From Rhodopseudomonas palustris (GTDB taxonomy: Bacteria; Pseudomonadota; Alphaproteobacteria; Rhizobiales; Xanthobacteraceae): DNA of 64,000 nucleotides. The notes beneath the pieces were generated by a model. The model made no database searches. It saw nothing but the letters and a program-made list of their open reading frames with translations, and was not told the origin of the DNA. Every line of letters begins with the position of its first letter. Position 1 is the stretch's first letter. Location of the stretch: NCBI RefSeq assembly GCF_007005445.1, contig NZ_CP041387.1, positions 3,001,001 to 3,065,000 on the forward strand, in the 5' to 3' direction. Both the position numbers and the translations under genes were made by a program. This document shows, in pieces, positions 51,525-58,353 of the stretch.

Positions 51525-52060
51525 TGGAAAGTCGGGCGAGCGCGTGCGTGATCGCGAGGCTTGTCGCGAGCTTCGGCTCGAACTGCGTTGTTCCGATTCA
51601 GCCTGTCAAACAGCCACGGCGTCGCGATCTCGCGGCTCGAACGAGCCCGAGCTATGCGCCCGTCGTCATCACGACGAGGGGCGGGGGCGCGCCGCGCGGC
51701 GCAAAGTTGGTGGTTGGTCGCGATGGCTTGCGAACCATCGCGCGACGCCGTCACGGCGCGCCCACCAGCGGCGATCTTTTGGCGTCGGGACCGTTCTTCC
51801 GGGCGCGGGGAGCACGGGGATTTCTCCCGCCTCGTTCCGTCCCGTCCAGCCTCGCGATGGGCAGCCGCTCATAGTAGCGGCGGACGGCGACCTTCTGCCT
51901 CCCGGACGATCGGCTTGCGAGGCCGCTCGCGCAGGACGCCGCGTCAGGCTCGGCGCCGCTGCACCATGCAGCTTCGCCAAACCCTCACCGGCCGGTCTCC
52001 CGGCCGACGATCTGTCCCGCTTCCAAGCGCCCTTGAGAAGCGCCCCTCACGGACAGGACG
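51525..52060 (-). ncRNA. Candidate structured RNA downstream of a strong promoter (no recognisable gene)
   Basis: About 540 bp on the minus strand, from a predicted start near 52060. No family-recognisable protein is encoded; the only fair open frame (51669-51980, TTG start) is low-complexity and Arg/Pro-rich. Many perfect stems occur on this strand: GGCCGG-GAGA-CCGGCC, GCTGCA-TGG-TGCAGC, GCGATGG-8-CCATCGC, GTCGT-GATG-ACGAC, GGCTCG-TT-CGAGCC and GAGC-CGAA-GCTC. GC alone makes some hairpins likely. From memory, the block AGCCTGTCAAACAGCC with its surroundings recurs in intergenic DNA of Bradyrhizobium-type genomes; I could not check this. The 3' end is undefined. Confidence 0.4.
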
Positions 52061-52064
52061 ACAC

Positions 52065-52097
52065 GGACTATAGTCCTTGTAGGAATATTGTCAATAT
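52065..52097 (-). promoter_or_regulatory. Strong sigma-70-type promoter overlapped by two palindromes
   Basis: On the minus strand: -35 TTGACA (52094-52089), 16-bp spacer, -10 TATAGT (52072-52067). The -35 lies within the perfect inverted repeat ATATTGACAATAT (52085-52097) and the -10 within the 12-bp palindrome GGACTATAGTCC (52065-52076). These AT-rich 33 bp stand out in the GC-rich surroundings. Such placement is typical of repressor operators, though no regulator is suggested by the context. Confidence 0.65.
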
Positions 52098-52196
52098 GCG
52101 GCGCAACTTCGCATGGCCGAGGCTGATCCGACGATCAGCCTCATGGACCCCGCGCGCGATCAGGCAACCGGACGTGCTGTCGCCCTCCTCCCCCGC

Positions 52197-52829
52197 CTAT
52201 GCCGGCGTCGGCGGGATCAGCGGCTGTACGATCTCGCGAAACGCCGGCAGGGCTTCGCAGCGCGCCGCATGGGCCGCGAGCGCGGGATGGCGCGCGGCAT
52301 CGAACAGATGCGGATGCGCCTCGCCGGTGAAGCGCAGCACGCAGGCGACCGCGATATCGGCGTGGCCGATGGTGTCGCCGAACCAGAACGGCGTCGCGAT
52401 CGCGGCGCGTTGCGCCTCCAGCACGTCGAGCACACTGCCGATCTGCGCCTCGCAGCGCGCGACCCAGACGTCGGATTGCTGCTGGCGCAGCACCCGCTCG
52501 TAGACCAGGCTGACCGCCTTGTCGCCAAGCCCGGTCGCCAGCGCGCAGACTTTCAGCACCTGCCGCCGCGCCGATCCGCTCTCCGCGATCATGGCCATGG
52601 CAGGCCCGACCAGTTCGTCGAGATAATCCAGGATCGCGGTGCTCTCGATCAGCGCCTCGCCATCGTCCAGCACCAGCGTCGGCACCCGGCGCAGCGGATT
52701 GTATGGCGCAATCTTGTCGGCATCGCCGAAGGTCGACCACGGCCGGTGCTCGAACGGCAACTCATACAGCCGCAGCGCGAGCGCGACGCGGCGCACGAAG
52801 GGGGAGTCGTATTGGCCGATCAGGATCAT
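52197..52829 (-). CDS. Glutathione S-transferase family protein
   Basis: A roughly 210-residue GST. The thioredoxin-like N-terminal domain reads MILIGQYDSPFVRRVALALRLY with the active-site Ser/Tyr region, then RRVPTLVLDDGEALIESTAIL, the cis-Pro and Glu-Ser that hold glutathione. The C-terminal helical domain has FWFGDTIGHADIAVACVLRF. Substrate unknown. Two starts are possible, ATG 52829 or GTG 52838. It is isolated, between the candidate RNA promoter and the DUF2442 gene. Confidence 0.9.
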   Translation of the reverse strand: MILIGQYDSPFVRRVALALRLYELPFEHRPWSTFGDADKIAPYNPLRRVPTLVLDDGEALIESTAILDYLDELVGPAMAMIAESGSARRQVLKVCALATGLGDKAVSLVYERVLRQQQSDVWVARCEAQIGSVLDVLEAQRAAIATPFWFGDTIGHADIAVACVLRFTGEAHPHLFDAARHPALAAHAARCEALPAFREIVQPLIPPTPA

Positions 52830-52970
52830 CGCGGGCACCGTGGGGTTAATACAGCATAATCGTCGTCCGGCTGCCGGTGCGGCTCAAGCGCGAAATAGCC
52901 GACGGTGCTCGGCGAGGACGTCATGACGTGGCGTGCTTGGGCAATGACGCGCCAGTCGTCCGCCCCTGCG

Positions 52971-53234
52971 CTAAGCTTGTGAAGCGCGTGTCGCAGATCG
53001 ACCGCGTAGCATACCTGCAATGCCGAGGTCTTCGTCGAGCTCCGGCCAGTGAATGCCCATCGGCATCAACTCGAAATTGGTGCGCGCCGTCGCAGACGCG
53101 TGTAGCAGGCTGGGGTACCAATCGAGCGGCGTTGCGATCCGCCGGCCATCGGCGAGCGTCACGACGAGTTCGTCCGCGGTGAACTCCACCGCAACCGGTC
53201 TGATGTCACCGACATCAATTTCCAAAGTGCTCAT
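52971..53234 (-). CDS. DUF2442-domain protein (possible antitoxin)
   Basis: An 87-residue protein: IDVGDIRPVAVEFTADELVVTLADGRRIATPLDWYPSLLHASATAR, then GIHWPELDEDLGIAGMLRGR, the full DUF2442 pattern. DUF2442 proteins usually pair with DUF4160 proteins and are regarded as toxin-antitoxin-like. The start at 53234 overlaps the end of the DUF4160 gene by 20 bp. The function has not been shown for this pair, to my knowledge. Confidence 0.82.
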   Translation of the reverse strand: MSTLEIDVGDIRPVAVEFTADELVVTLADGRRIATPLDWYPSLLHASATARTNFELMPMGIHWPELDEDLGIAGMLRGRSATRASQA

Positions 53235-53451
53235 GCCACTTGCCTTCCAGCAACTCACGATGCGCGCGGAGGTGACGAAGAATAGCGCCGATCTCGTGAG
53301 CGGGAAATCCCGCATTCACCGCAATCGAGAGATCGTGCAACCAGAACTTGGCTTCGCTGTTGCCGGCGCGGACATGCACGTGAGCAGGTTCTCCGGATTC
53401 ATTCGAGTAGAAGAACGCCCGGTACGGCCCCCAGCGCAGCACGGTCGGCAT
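53215..53451 (-). CDS. DUF4160-domain protein (possible toxin)
   Basis: A 78-residue protein with the DUF4160 pattern: MPTVLRWGPYRAFFYSNESGEPAHVHVRAGNSEAKFWL, then NAGFPAHEIGAILRHLRAHRELLEGKWHEHF. The EPAHVHV and His-rich C-terminus suggest a metal or nucleotide site. It is the first gene of a two-gene overlapping unit with DUF2442. It lies just downstream of glpK on the same strand. Confidence 0.82.
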   Translation of the reverse strand: MPTVLRWGPYRAFFYSNESGEPAHVHVRAGNSEAKFWLHDLSIAVNAGFPAHEIGAILRHLRAHRELLEGKWHEHFGN

Positions 53452-53469
53452 TGCGACGAAGCTCCCCTG

Positions 53470-54972
53470 TCACTCCCCCTCATCCGTCGCCAGCAGCCCC
53501 TTCACCGCCCTCGCCCAGCCCGCCAATTTGCGTTCGCGCGTCGCCGCGCTCATGGCGGGGCGGAAGCGGTGGTCGAGGCGCCAGTTGTCGGCGAATTTTT
53601 GTGGCTCGGGGAAGACGCCTGCACTGAGGCCGGCGAGGTAGGCGGCGCCGAGCGCGGTGGTTTCCTGGATCACCGGGCGGTCGACCGGGGCGTCGAGCAG
53701 ATCGGCGAGGCGCTGCATGGTCCAGTCGGAGGCGGTCATACCGCCGTCGACGCGGAGCACGGTGGTGGCGGCGTCAGCGTCCGGCCAGTCGGCGCGCATC
53801 GCCGCCCACAGGTCGAAGGTCTGGTAGCACACGCTCTCCAGCGCGGCGTGGGCAAGTTCGGCCGGGCCGGTGTTGCGCGTCAGGCCGAACAGCGCACCGC
53901 GCACCCGCGGATTCCAATACGGCGCGCCCATGCCGACGAAGGCCGGCACCAGATACACGCTCTGCGCCGAATCCGACTTGTCGGCGAGCGGCCCAGTCTC
54001 GGAGGCATGCTTGATGACGCCGAGGCCATCGCGCAGCCATTGCACCGCGCTGCCGGCAACGAAGATCGAGCCTTCCAGCGCATAGGTGCGCTTGCCGTCG
54101 AGCTGATAGGCGACGGTGGTGAGCAGCTTGTTGTTCGACTTCACCGGCGTCGCACCGGTGTTGAGCAGCGCGAAGCAGCCGGTGCCGTAGGTCGACTTGA
54201 TCATGCCCGGGGTAAAGCAAGCCTGGCCGATGGTCGCCGCCTGCTGGTCGCCGGCGATGCCGCGGATGGTGATCGAACCGCCGAACAGCTCCGGCACGCT
54301 GTCGCCGAAATGCGCCGAGGAATCCTTCACCTCCGGCAGCATCGAGCGCGGCACGCCCAGCAGCTTGAGCAGTTCGTCGTCCCAGGCGCCGTCATGGATG
54401 TTGAACAGCAGCGTGCGCGAGGCATTGGTGGCGTCGGTGGCGTGAACCTTGCCGCCGGTCAGCCGCCACAGCAGATAGCAATCGACGGTGCCGAACTTCA
54501 GCTCGCCGCGTTCGGCGCGAGCCCGCGCGCCGGGCACGTTGTCGAGCAGCCAGGCGACCTTGGTGCCGGAGAAATACGGATCGATGATCAGCCCGGTCTT
54601 GGCGGTGACCATCGGCTCCAGCCCCTCGGCCTTCAGCCGGGTGCAGAACTCCGCGGTGCGGCGGTCCTGCCAGACGATGGCGCGGTGGATCGCCTGGCCT
54701 GAGACGGCATCCCACACCACCACGGTTTCGCGCTGGTTGGTGATGCCGATCGCGGCGATATCGGCGGCGGTCGCGCCGGCCTTGTCCATCGCCGCGCGGC
54801 AGGTGGCGATGGTTGTCGCCCAGATGTCCTCGGGCTCGTGCTCGACCCAGCCGGACGCCGGGAAATGCTGCGGGAATTCCTGCTGCGCGGAGGCCGCGAT
54901 CGAAATGTCGGAGCGGAACAGAATCGCCCGCGACGAGGTGGTGCCCTGATCGATGGCCATGACGAAAGGCAT
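53470..54972 (-). CDS. glpK: Glycerol kinase
   Basis: A 500-residue FGGY kinase phosphorylating glycerol to glycerol-3-phosphate. [15 protein letters not shown] opens the ATP-binding domain; [23 protein letters not shown] and [14 protein letters not shown] are typical; and GRALFG-like [26 protein letters not shown] and [20 protein letters not shown] close it. The start [10 protein letters not shown] at 54972 fits the family. No glpF or glpD is adjacent, so glycerol use is not clustered here. Confidence 0.95.
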   Translation of the reverse strand: MPFVMAIDQGTTSSRAILFRSDISIAASAQQEFPQHFPASGWVEHEPEDIWATTIATCRAAMDKAGATAADIAAIGITNQRETVVVWDAVSGQAIHRAIVWQDRRTAEFCTRLKAEGLEPMVTAKTGLIIDPYFSGTKVAWLLDNVPGARARAERGELKFGTVDCYLLWRLTGGKVHATDATNASRTLLFNIHDGAWDDELLKLLGVPRSMLPEVKDSSAHFGDSVPELFGGSITIRGIAGDQQAATIGQACFTPGMIKSTYGTGCFALLNTGATPVKSNNKLLTTVAYQLDGKRTYALEGSIFVAGSAVQWLRDGLGVIKHASETGPLADKSDSAQSVYLVPAFVGMGAPYWNPRVRGALFGLTRNTGPAELAHAALESVCYQTFDLWAAMRADWPDADAATTVLRVDGGMTASDWTMQRLADLLDAPVDRPVIQETTALGAAYLAGLSAGVFPEPQKFADNWRLDHRFRPAMSAATRERKLAGWARAVKGLLATDEGE

Positions 54973-55180
54973 CAGCGTTCTTCCCGGAGATGATGACGGA
55001 ACGGTTTTGCCCACCCCACCCGATCGCGGTTTCGCCGTCAATATCGGCGGAAAATCTGGGCCGCGCCCGCTGCCGGGTTTGAACCTGGGAGCGCCGGCGG
55101 TGCACAATCAATCTGCTTCAATTGCCGACCGGGATGTGGTTTGTGCTGCCATCAACCCTCCATAGGTACCGCCTCGACTG

Positions 55181-55765
55181 ATGGACCATTCGCTCAACAT
55201 CGTCATCGTCGATGAGAACCCGGTGCGCGCCGCGATTCTGACCGAGGGCCTGCGCGAGGCCGGGATGACAGAGATCACCCATCTCGAAGGCACCACCAAT
55301 CTGTTGGCGCGGATCTACCAGATCGATCCCGACGTGATCCTGATCGACCTCGAGAACCCCAGCCGCGACATGCTGGAGCAGATGTTCCAGGTCTCGAGGA
55401 TCGTGAAGCGGCCGATCGCGATGTTCGTCGACCAGAGCGACACCGCCTCGATCCAGGCCTCGGTCGATGCCGGCGTGTCCGCCTACATCGTCGACGGGCT
55501 GAAGAAGGAGCGGATGAAGCACATCCTCGATCTGTGCATCTCGCGCTTCAATGCCTTCGCCAAGCTCGAGACCGAACTGAGCAACGCCCGCTCGGCGCTG
55601 GAGGACCGCAAGGTGATCGACCGCGCCAAGGGCATCCTGATGAAGGCCAAGGGCCTCACCGAGGAGCAGGCCTACGTGCTGCTGCGGACCACCGCGATGA
55701 ACGAGAAGAAGAAGATCGCCGAGATCGCCCAGTCTGTGATCACGGCTTCGGAGATGCTGAAATGA
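55181..55765 (+). CDS. nasT: Nitrate-responsive ANTAR antiterminator NasT
   Basis: A 194-residue response-regulator-like RNA-binding protein. The receiver domain (IVIVDENPVRAAIL, then VILIDLENPS with Asp56) is followed by a C-terminal ANTAR domain (ALEDRKVIDRAKGILMKAKGLTEEQAYVLLRTTAMNEKKKIAEIA). NasT binds leader RNA hairpins and lets RNA polymerase pass a terminator; NasS holds it back when nitrate or nitrite is absent. The likely target is the leader at 57738-57795. It is followed by nasS after a palindrome. Confidence 0.93.
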   Translation: MDHSLNIVIVDENPVRAAILTEGLREAGMTEITHLEGTTNLLARIYQIDPDVILIDLENPSRDMLEQMFQVSRIVKRPIAMFVDQSDTASIQASVDAGVSAYIVDGLKKERMKHILDLCISRFNAFAKLETELSNARSALEDRKVIDRAKGILMKAKGLTEEQAYVLLRTTAMNEKKKIAEIAQSVITASEMLK

Positions 55766-55798
55766 TGCGTCGCGCCATCAACACCATCCTCTCCACGC

Positions 55799-55886
55799 GT
55801 CATGGCCGGGCTCGTCCCGGCCATCCACGCCTTTCTCGCGTTGCCGTCAGCAAGGCGTGGATGCCCGGCACAAGGCCGGGCATGAC
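55799..55886. repeat. Dispersed palindromic repeat, family E (TCATGGCCGGG type)
   Basis: About 88 bp between nasT and nasS with TCATGGCCGGGCTCGTCC and GGCCGGGCATGACG ends and an internal ATCCACGCCTT / AAGGCGTGGAT stem. The single copy in this window lies inside the nasTS transcript. Confidence 0.8.
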
Positions 55887-55910
55887 GAGTGGAAAGCTGG
55901 AGCGCCTGAA

Positions 55911-57071
55911 ATGAGCGAGCGGCTGCGCATCGGATTCATCCCGCTGGTCGACGCTGCTGCGCTGATCGTCGCCGCCGACAAAGGCTTCTGCGCCGCCGAA
56001 GGGCTCGACGTCGAGCTGGTCCGCGAAATCTCCTGGGCCAACGTTCGCGACAAGTTCAATATCGGGATGTTCGACGCCGCGCATCTGCTCGCCCCGTTGG
56101 CGGTCGCCTCCAGCCTCGGCATCGGCCACGTCAAGGTGCCGGTGATTTCCGGCTTCGGCCTCGGCGTCAACGGCAACGCCATCACGGTGTCGCCGGACCT
56201 GCACGCCGCAATCGTCGCGATGGCCGACGGCGACGTTGCCGATCCGGTGGTGTCGGCGAAGGCTCTGGCGCGGGTCGTCGCCGAGCGCCGCGCCAAGGGC
56301 CAGGAGCCGCTGACCTTCGGCATGACCTTCCCGTTCTCCAGCCACAACTACGATCTGCGGTTCTGGATGGGCACCGGCGGCGTCGATCCGGACGAGGATG
56401 TGCGGCTGGTGGTGCTGCCGCCGCCGTTCATGGTCGAGAGTCTGGCCAGCAAGCATCTCGACGGCTTCTGCGTCGGCGCGCCATGGAATTCGGTGGCGAT
56501 CGATCTCGGCATCGGCACCATCCTGCATTTCACCAGCGAGCTGTTCCAGCGCGCCGCCGAGAAGATGCTGACGGTGCGGGCGAACTGGGCCGCGCAACAC
56601 CCCGAGGTGCTGCAAGCCTTGATCCGCGCCCATGCCCGCGCCGCCGACTACATCGAGGACGTCGCCAACCGCGACGAGGTCTGCGGCCTGCTCACCGCGC
56701 CGGGCCGGATCGAGGTGACGCCGGAGCTGATCCGCCGCACGCTGGACGGGCGACTCAAGGTCGCGGCGGACGGCACGATCCGCGCGACCGACCGCTATCT
56801 GCTGGTCGGGCGCGAGGCCGCGGCGCGGCCCGATCCGGTGCAGGGTGCCTGGAACTACGCCCAGATGGTGCGGTGGGGACAGGCGCCGCTGTCGGCCGAT
56901 CTGCTCGCCGCCGCCAAAGCGGTGTTCCGGCCGGACCTGTATGACGCAGCGGTCGGCACGGCTCCTGCGTTGCCGAGCGCGCCCGCCGACGGCATCGGCG
57001 AGTGCACCGGCGCGCCGTTCGATCCCGACGACATCGCCGGCTATCTGGCGCGGATGACGATCCGGCGCTGA
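55911..57071 (+). CDS. nasS: Nitrate/nitrite sensor NasS (NrtA/CmpA-like, cytoplasmic)
   Basis: A 386-residue protein related to the periplasmic nitrate-binding NrtA/CmpA, but with no signal peptide (start MSERLRIGFIPLVDAAALIVAADKGF), as expected for the cytoplasmic sensor NasS. Conserved blocks: SWANVRDKFNIGMFDAAHLLAPL, FPFSSHNYDLRFWMG, VESLASKHLDGFCVGAPW. NasS binds nitrate or nitrite and releases NasT. The neighbour nasT and the downstream nitrite-reductase operon support the role. Confidence 0.92.
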   Translation: MSERLRIGFIPLVDAAALIVAADKGFCAAEGLDVELVREISWANVRDKFNIGMFDAAHLLAPLAVASSLGIGHVKVPVISGFGLGVNGNAITVSPDLHAAIVAMADGDVADPVVSAKALARVVAERRAKGQEPLTFGMTFPFSSHNYDLRFWMGTGGVDPDEDVRLVVLPPPFMVESLASKHLDGFCVGAPWNSVAIDLGIGTILHFTSELFQRAAEKMLTVRANWAAQHPEVLQALIRAHARAADYIEDVANRDEVCGLLTAPGRIEVTPELIRRTLDGRLKVAADGTIRATDRYLLVGREAAARPDPVQGAWNYAQMVRWGQAPLSADLLAAAKAVFRPDLYDAAVGTAPALPSAPADGIGECTGAPFDPDDIAGYLARMTIRR

Positions 57072-57091
57072 GCCCCGCACGAGACCGCGTC

Positions 57092-57531
57092 ATGAGTCCG
57101 CTCGCGACCCTCAGTCCCGCCGACATCCACCGGGTGCGGACCTCGTTCGACCTGATGTGGCCGCGCTCGACCGAGATGGCCGATCAGTTCTACGCCCGGC
57201 TGTTCGAGATCGCGCCGGACAGCCGGACGCTGTTTCGCAGCGACATGACCCGGATGAAGGATAAGTTCATCCAGACCCTGGCGGTGCTGGTCGGCAGCCT
57301 CGACAATCTCACCGGTCTGTACGCGGTCGCCGGCAAGCTCGCGTCGATCACGTCCGCTACGGCGTCCGCCCCGATCACTACGCGCCGGTCGGCGAAGCGC
57401 TGCTCTGGAGTCTCGGCCGGCAGCTCGCCGGGTTCTGGGACGACGACGTCGAGCAATCGTGGCGCAAGGTCTATGCGGTGATCTCGGCGCGGATGATCGG
57501 CGCCGCTTATCCGAACCACCACCCTGCCTGA
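57092..57531 (+). pseudogene. Frameshifted single-domain globin
   Basis: The first 84 codons from the ATG at 57092 (MSPLATLSPADIHRVRTSFDLMWPRSTEM, DQFYARLFEIAPDSRTLFRSDM) are a good globin, but the frame is lost near 57341-57344. In the -1 frame from 57343 the globin continues perfectly (VDHVRYGVRPDHYAPVGEALLWSLGRQLAGFW to YPNHHPA, stop at 57531). One missing base explains it: the repaired gene would be 146 residues, normal globin length. The proximal haem His (DHVRYG) lies after the shift. It could be a pseudogene, a strain polymorphism, a sequencing error or programmed frameshifting. It begins 20 bp after nasS. Confidence 0.85.
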
Positions 57532-57670
57532 GAGCTGCTGCGCTGCACATTTCATCGCCACGCTGCTCAGCCGGGCAGCGCAGGACGGCGGCTTCGAGCA
57601 GGCGCCGGCATCCCCCACGCGAGCCGCTAAGCGCCTGATAATCCGGCCAAATCCCTCTCCTGCCAGCAAT

Positions 57671-57685
57671 TGGCACGAAATTCGC
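57671..57685 (+). promoter_or_regulatory. Sigma-54 (RpoN) promoter of the globin-nirA operon
   Basis: TGGCACGAAATTCGC matches TGGCAC-N5-TTGC with one mismatch in the TTGC box; GG and GC are 10 nt apart as required. The predicted transcript start is near 57697, giving a leader of about 190 nt that contains an ANTAR-like hairpin and a terminator. The upstream part of the 357-bp gap (57532-57670) shows no gene. Nitrogen-limitation control through NtrC is the natural inference. Confidence 0.75.
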
Positions 57686-57737
57686 TGAGCTATCGTTGCG
57701 GGATGCCGGTGGGGCGTCCTGGCGTCATCGAAACTCC

Positions 57738-57755
57738 GACAGCAACGCCGCTGTC
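57738..57755 (+). promoter_or_regulatory. ANTAR-type hairpin (NasT target) in the nitrite operon leader
   Basis: A perfect 6-bp stem GACAGC / GCTGTC closes the hexaloop AACGCC at 57744-57749. The loop has A at position 1 and G at position 4, the hallmark of ANTAR-protein RNA targets. Its 3' arm shares bases 57747-57755 with the 5' arm of the terminator, so the two structures exclude each other. The upstream first hairpin of the usual pair was not clearly resolved. Confidence 0.7.
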
Positions 57756-57795
57756 CTGGCCTCGCTCCGCGAGCAACCAGGCAGCGGCTTTTTTT
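57747..57795 (+). terminator. Leader terminator controlled by antitermination
   Basis: A three-part stem (GCCGCTG/CAGCGGC, CCTGG/CCAGG, CTCGC/GCGAG) with loop TCC, followed by TTTTTTT at 57789-57795. It sits 93 bp upstream of the globin start, between promoter and genes, where a constitutive terminator would silence the operon. It overlaps the ANTAR hairpin. Confidence 0.88.
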
Positions 57796-57888
57796 CGTCG
57801 GTTCGAGGCGCCCCGTGCAAAGGGGATTGGTCGATGCAGCGCTTCGTGTACGGATGTCGGCGAAACCACATCGCAAGCAAGGATCGTG

Positions 57889-58311
57889 ATGACGCCGCAG
57901 GCGATCGCATTGGTGCAACAGAGCTTCGCGCGGCTGACGCCGATCTCGGACGAAACCGCGACGCTGTTCTACGAGCGGCTGTTCACGACCGCGCCGGAGC
58001 TGCGGGCGCTGTTTCACGGCGACATGCGCCGGCAGGGCAAGAAGCTGATGAGCACGCTGAACGTGGTGGTGACCGGCCTGACCGCCCTCGACACCATCCT
58101 GCCGGCCACGGGGCGGCTGGCGCGGCTGCACATCGCTTACGGCGTCAGCGCCGCGCACTACACGCCGTTCGGTGCAGCGCTGCTGTGGACGCTGGAGCGC
58201 GAGCTCGGCGCGAACTGGACGCCGGAGCTGGCGGCGGCCTGGCGCGACGCCTACGCGATGCTGTCCGAGACGATGCTGGCGGCGGCTTACGGCGATACCA
58301 CGCCGAGCTGA
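57889..58311 (+). CDS. Single-domain haemoglobin (Bjgb-like)
   Basis: A 140-residue globin: SFARLTPISDETATLFYERLF, then the proximal His81 in LARLHIAYGVSAAHYTPFGAALLWTLE and a WRDAYAMLSETMLAAAY H-helix. In Bradyrhizobium a related haemoglobin is encoded with nitrate-assimilation genes and detoxifies nitric oxide; the same role is likely here, as nitrite reduction can generate NO. It is the first gene after the leader terminator and is 42 bp before nirA. The start at 57889 removes unrelated leader-encoded residues. Confidence 0.9.
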   Translation: MTPQAIALVQQSFARLTPISDETATLFYERLFTTAPELRALFHGDMRRQGKKLMSTLNVVVTGLTALDTILPATGRLARLHIAYGVSAAHYTPFGAALLWTLERELGANWTPELAAAWRDAYAMLSETMLAAAYGDTTPS

Positions 58312-58353
58312 TAAGCGCCCTGCTCCTCTCCGTGCAAGCGGCGTGAGGCGGCG

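Noticed and set aside
51669..51980. A 103-codon minus-strand frame in the orphan region
   Set aside because: TTG start, poor ribosome spacing, Arg/Pro-rich low-complexity protein and hairpins throughout. I treat it as non-coding, but conservation in one frame would change this.
57692..57737. First hairpin of a two-hairpin ANTAR motif
   Set aside because: GGATGCC/GGCGTCC forms a stem, but its loop is 5 nt without A1 and G4. Other A-x-x-G hexamers lack complementary flanks.
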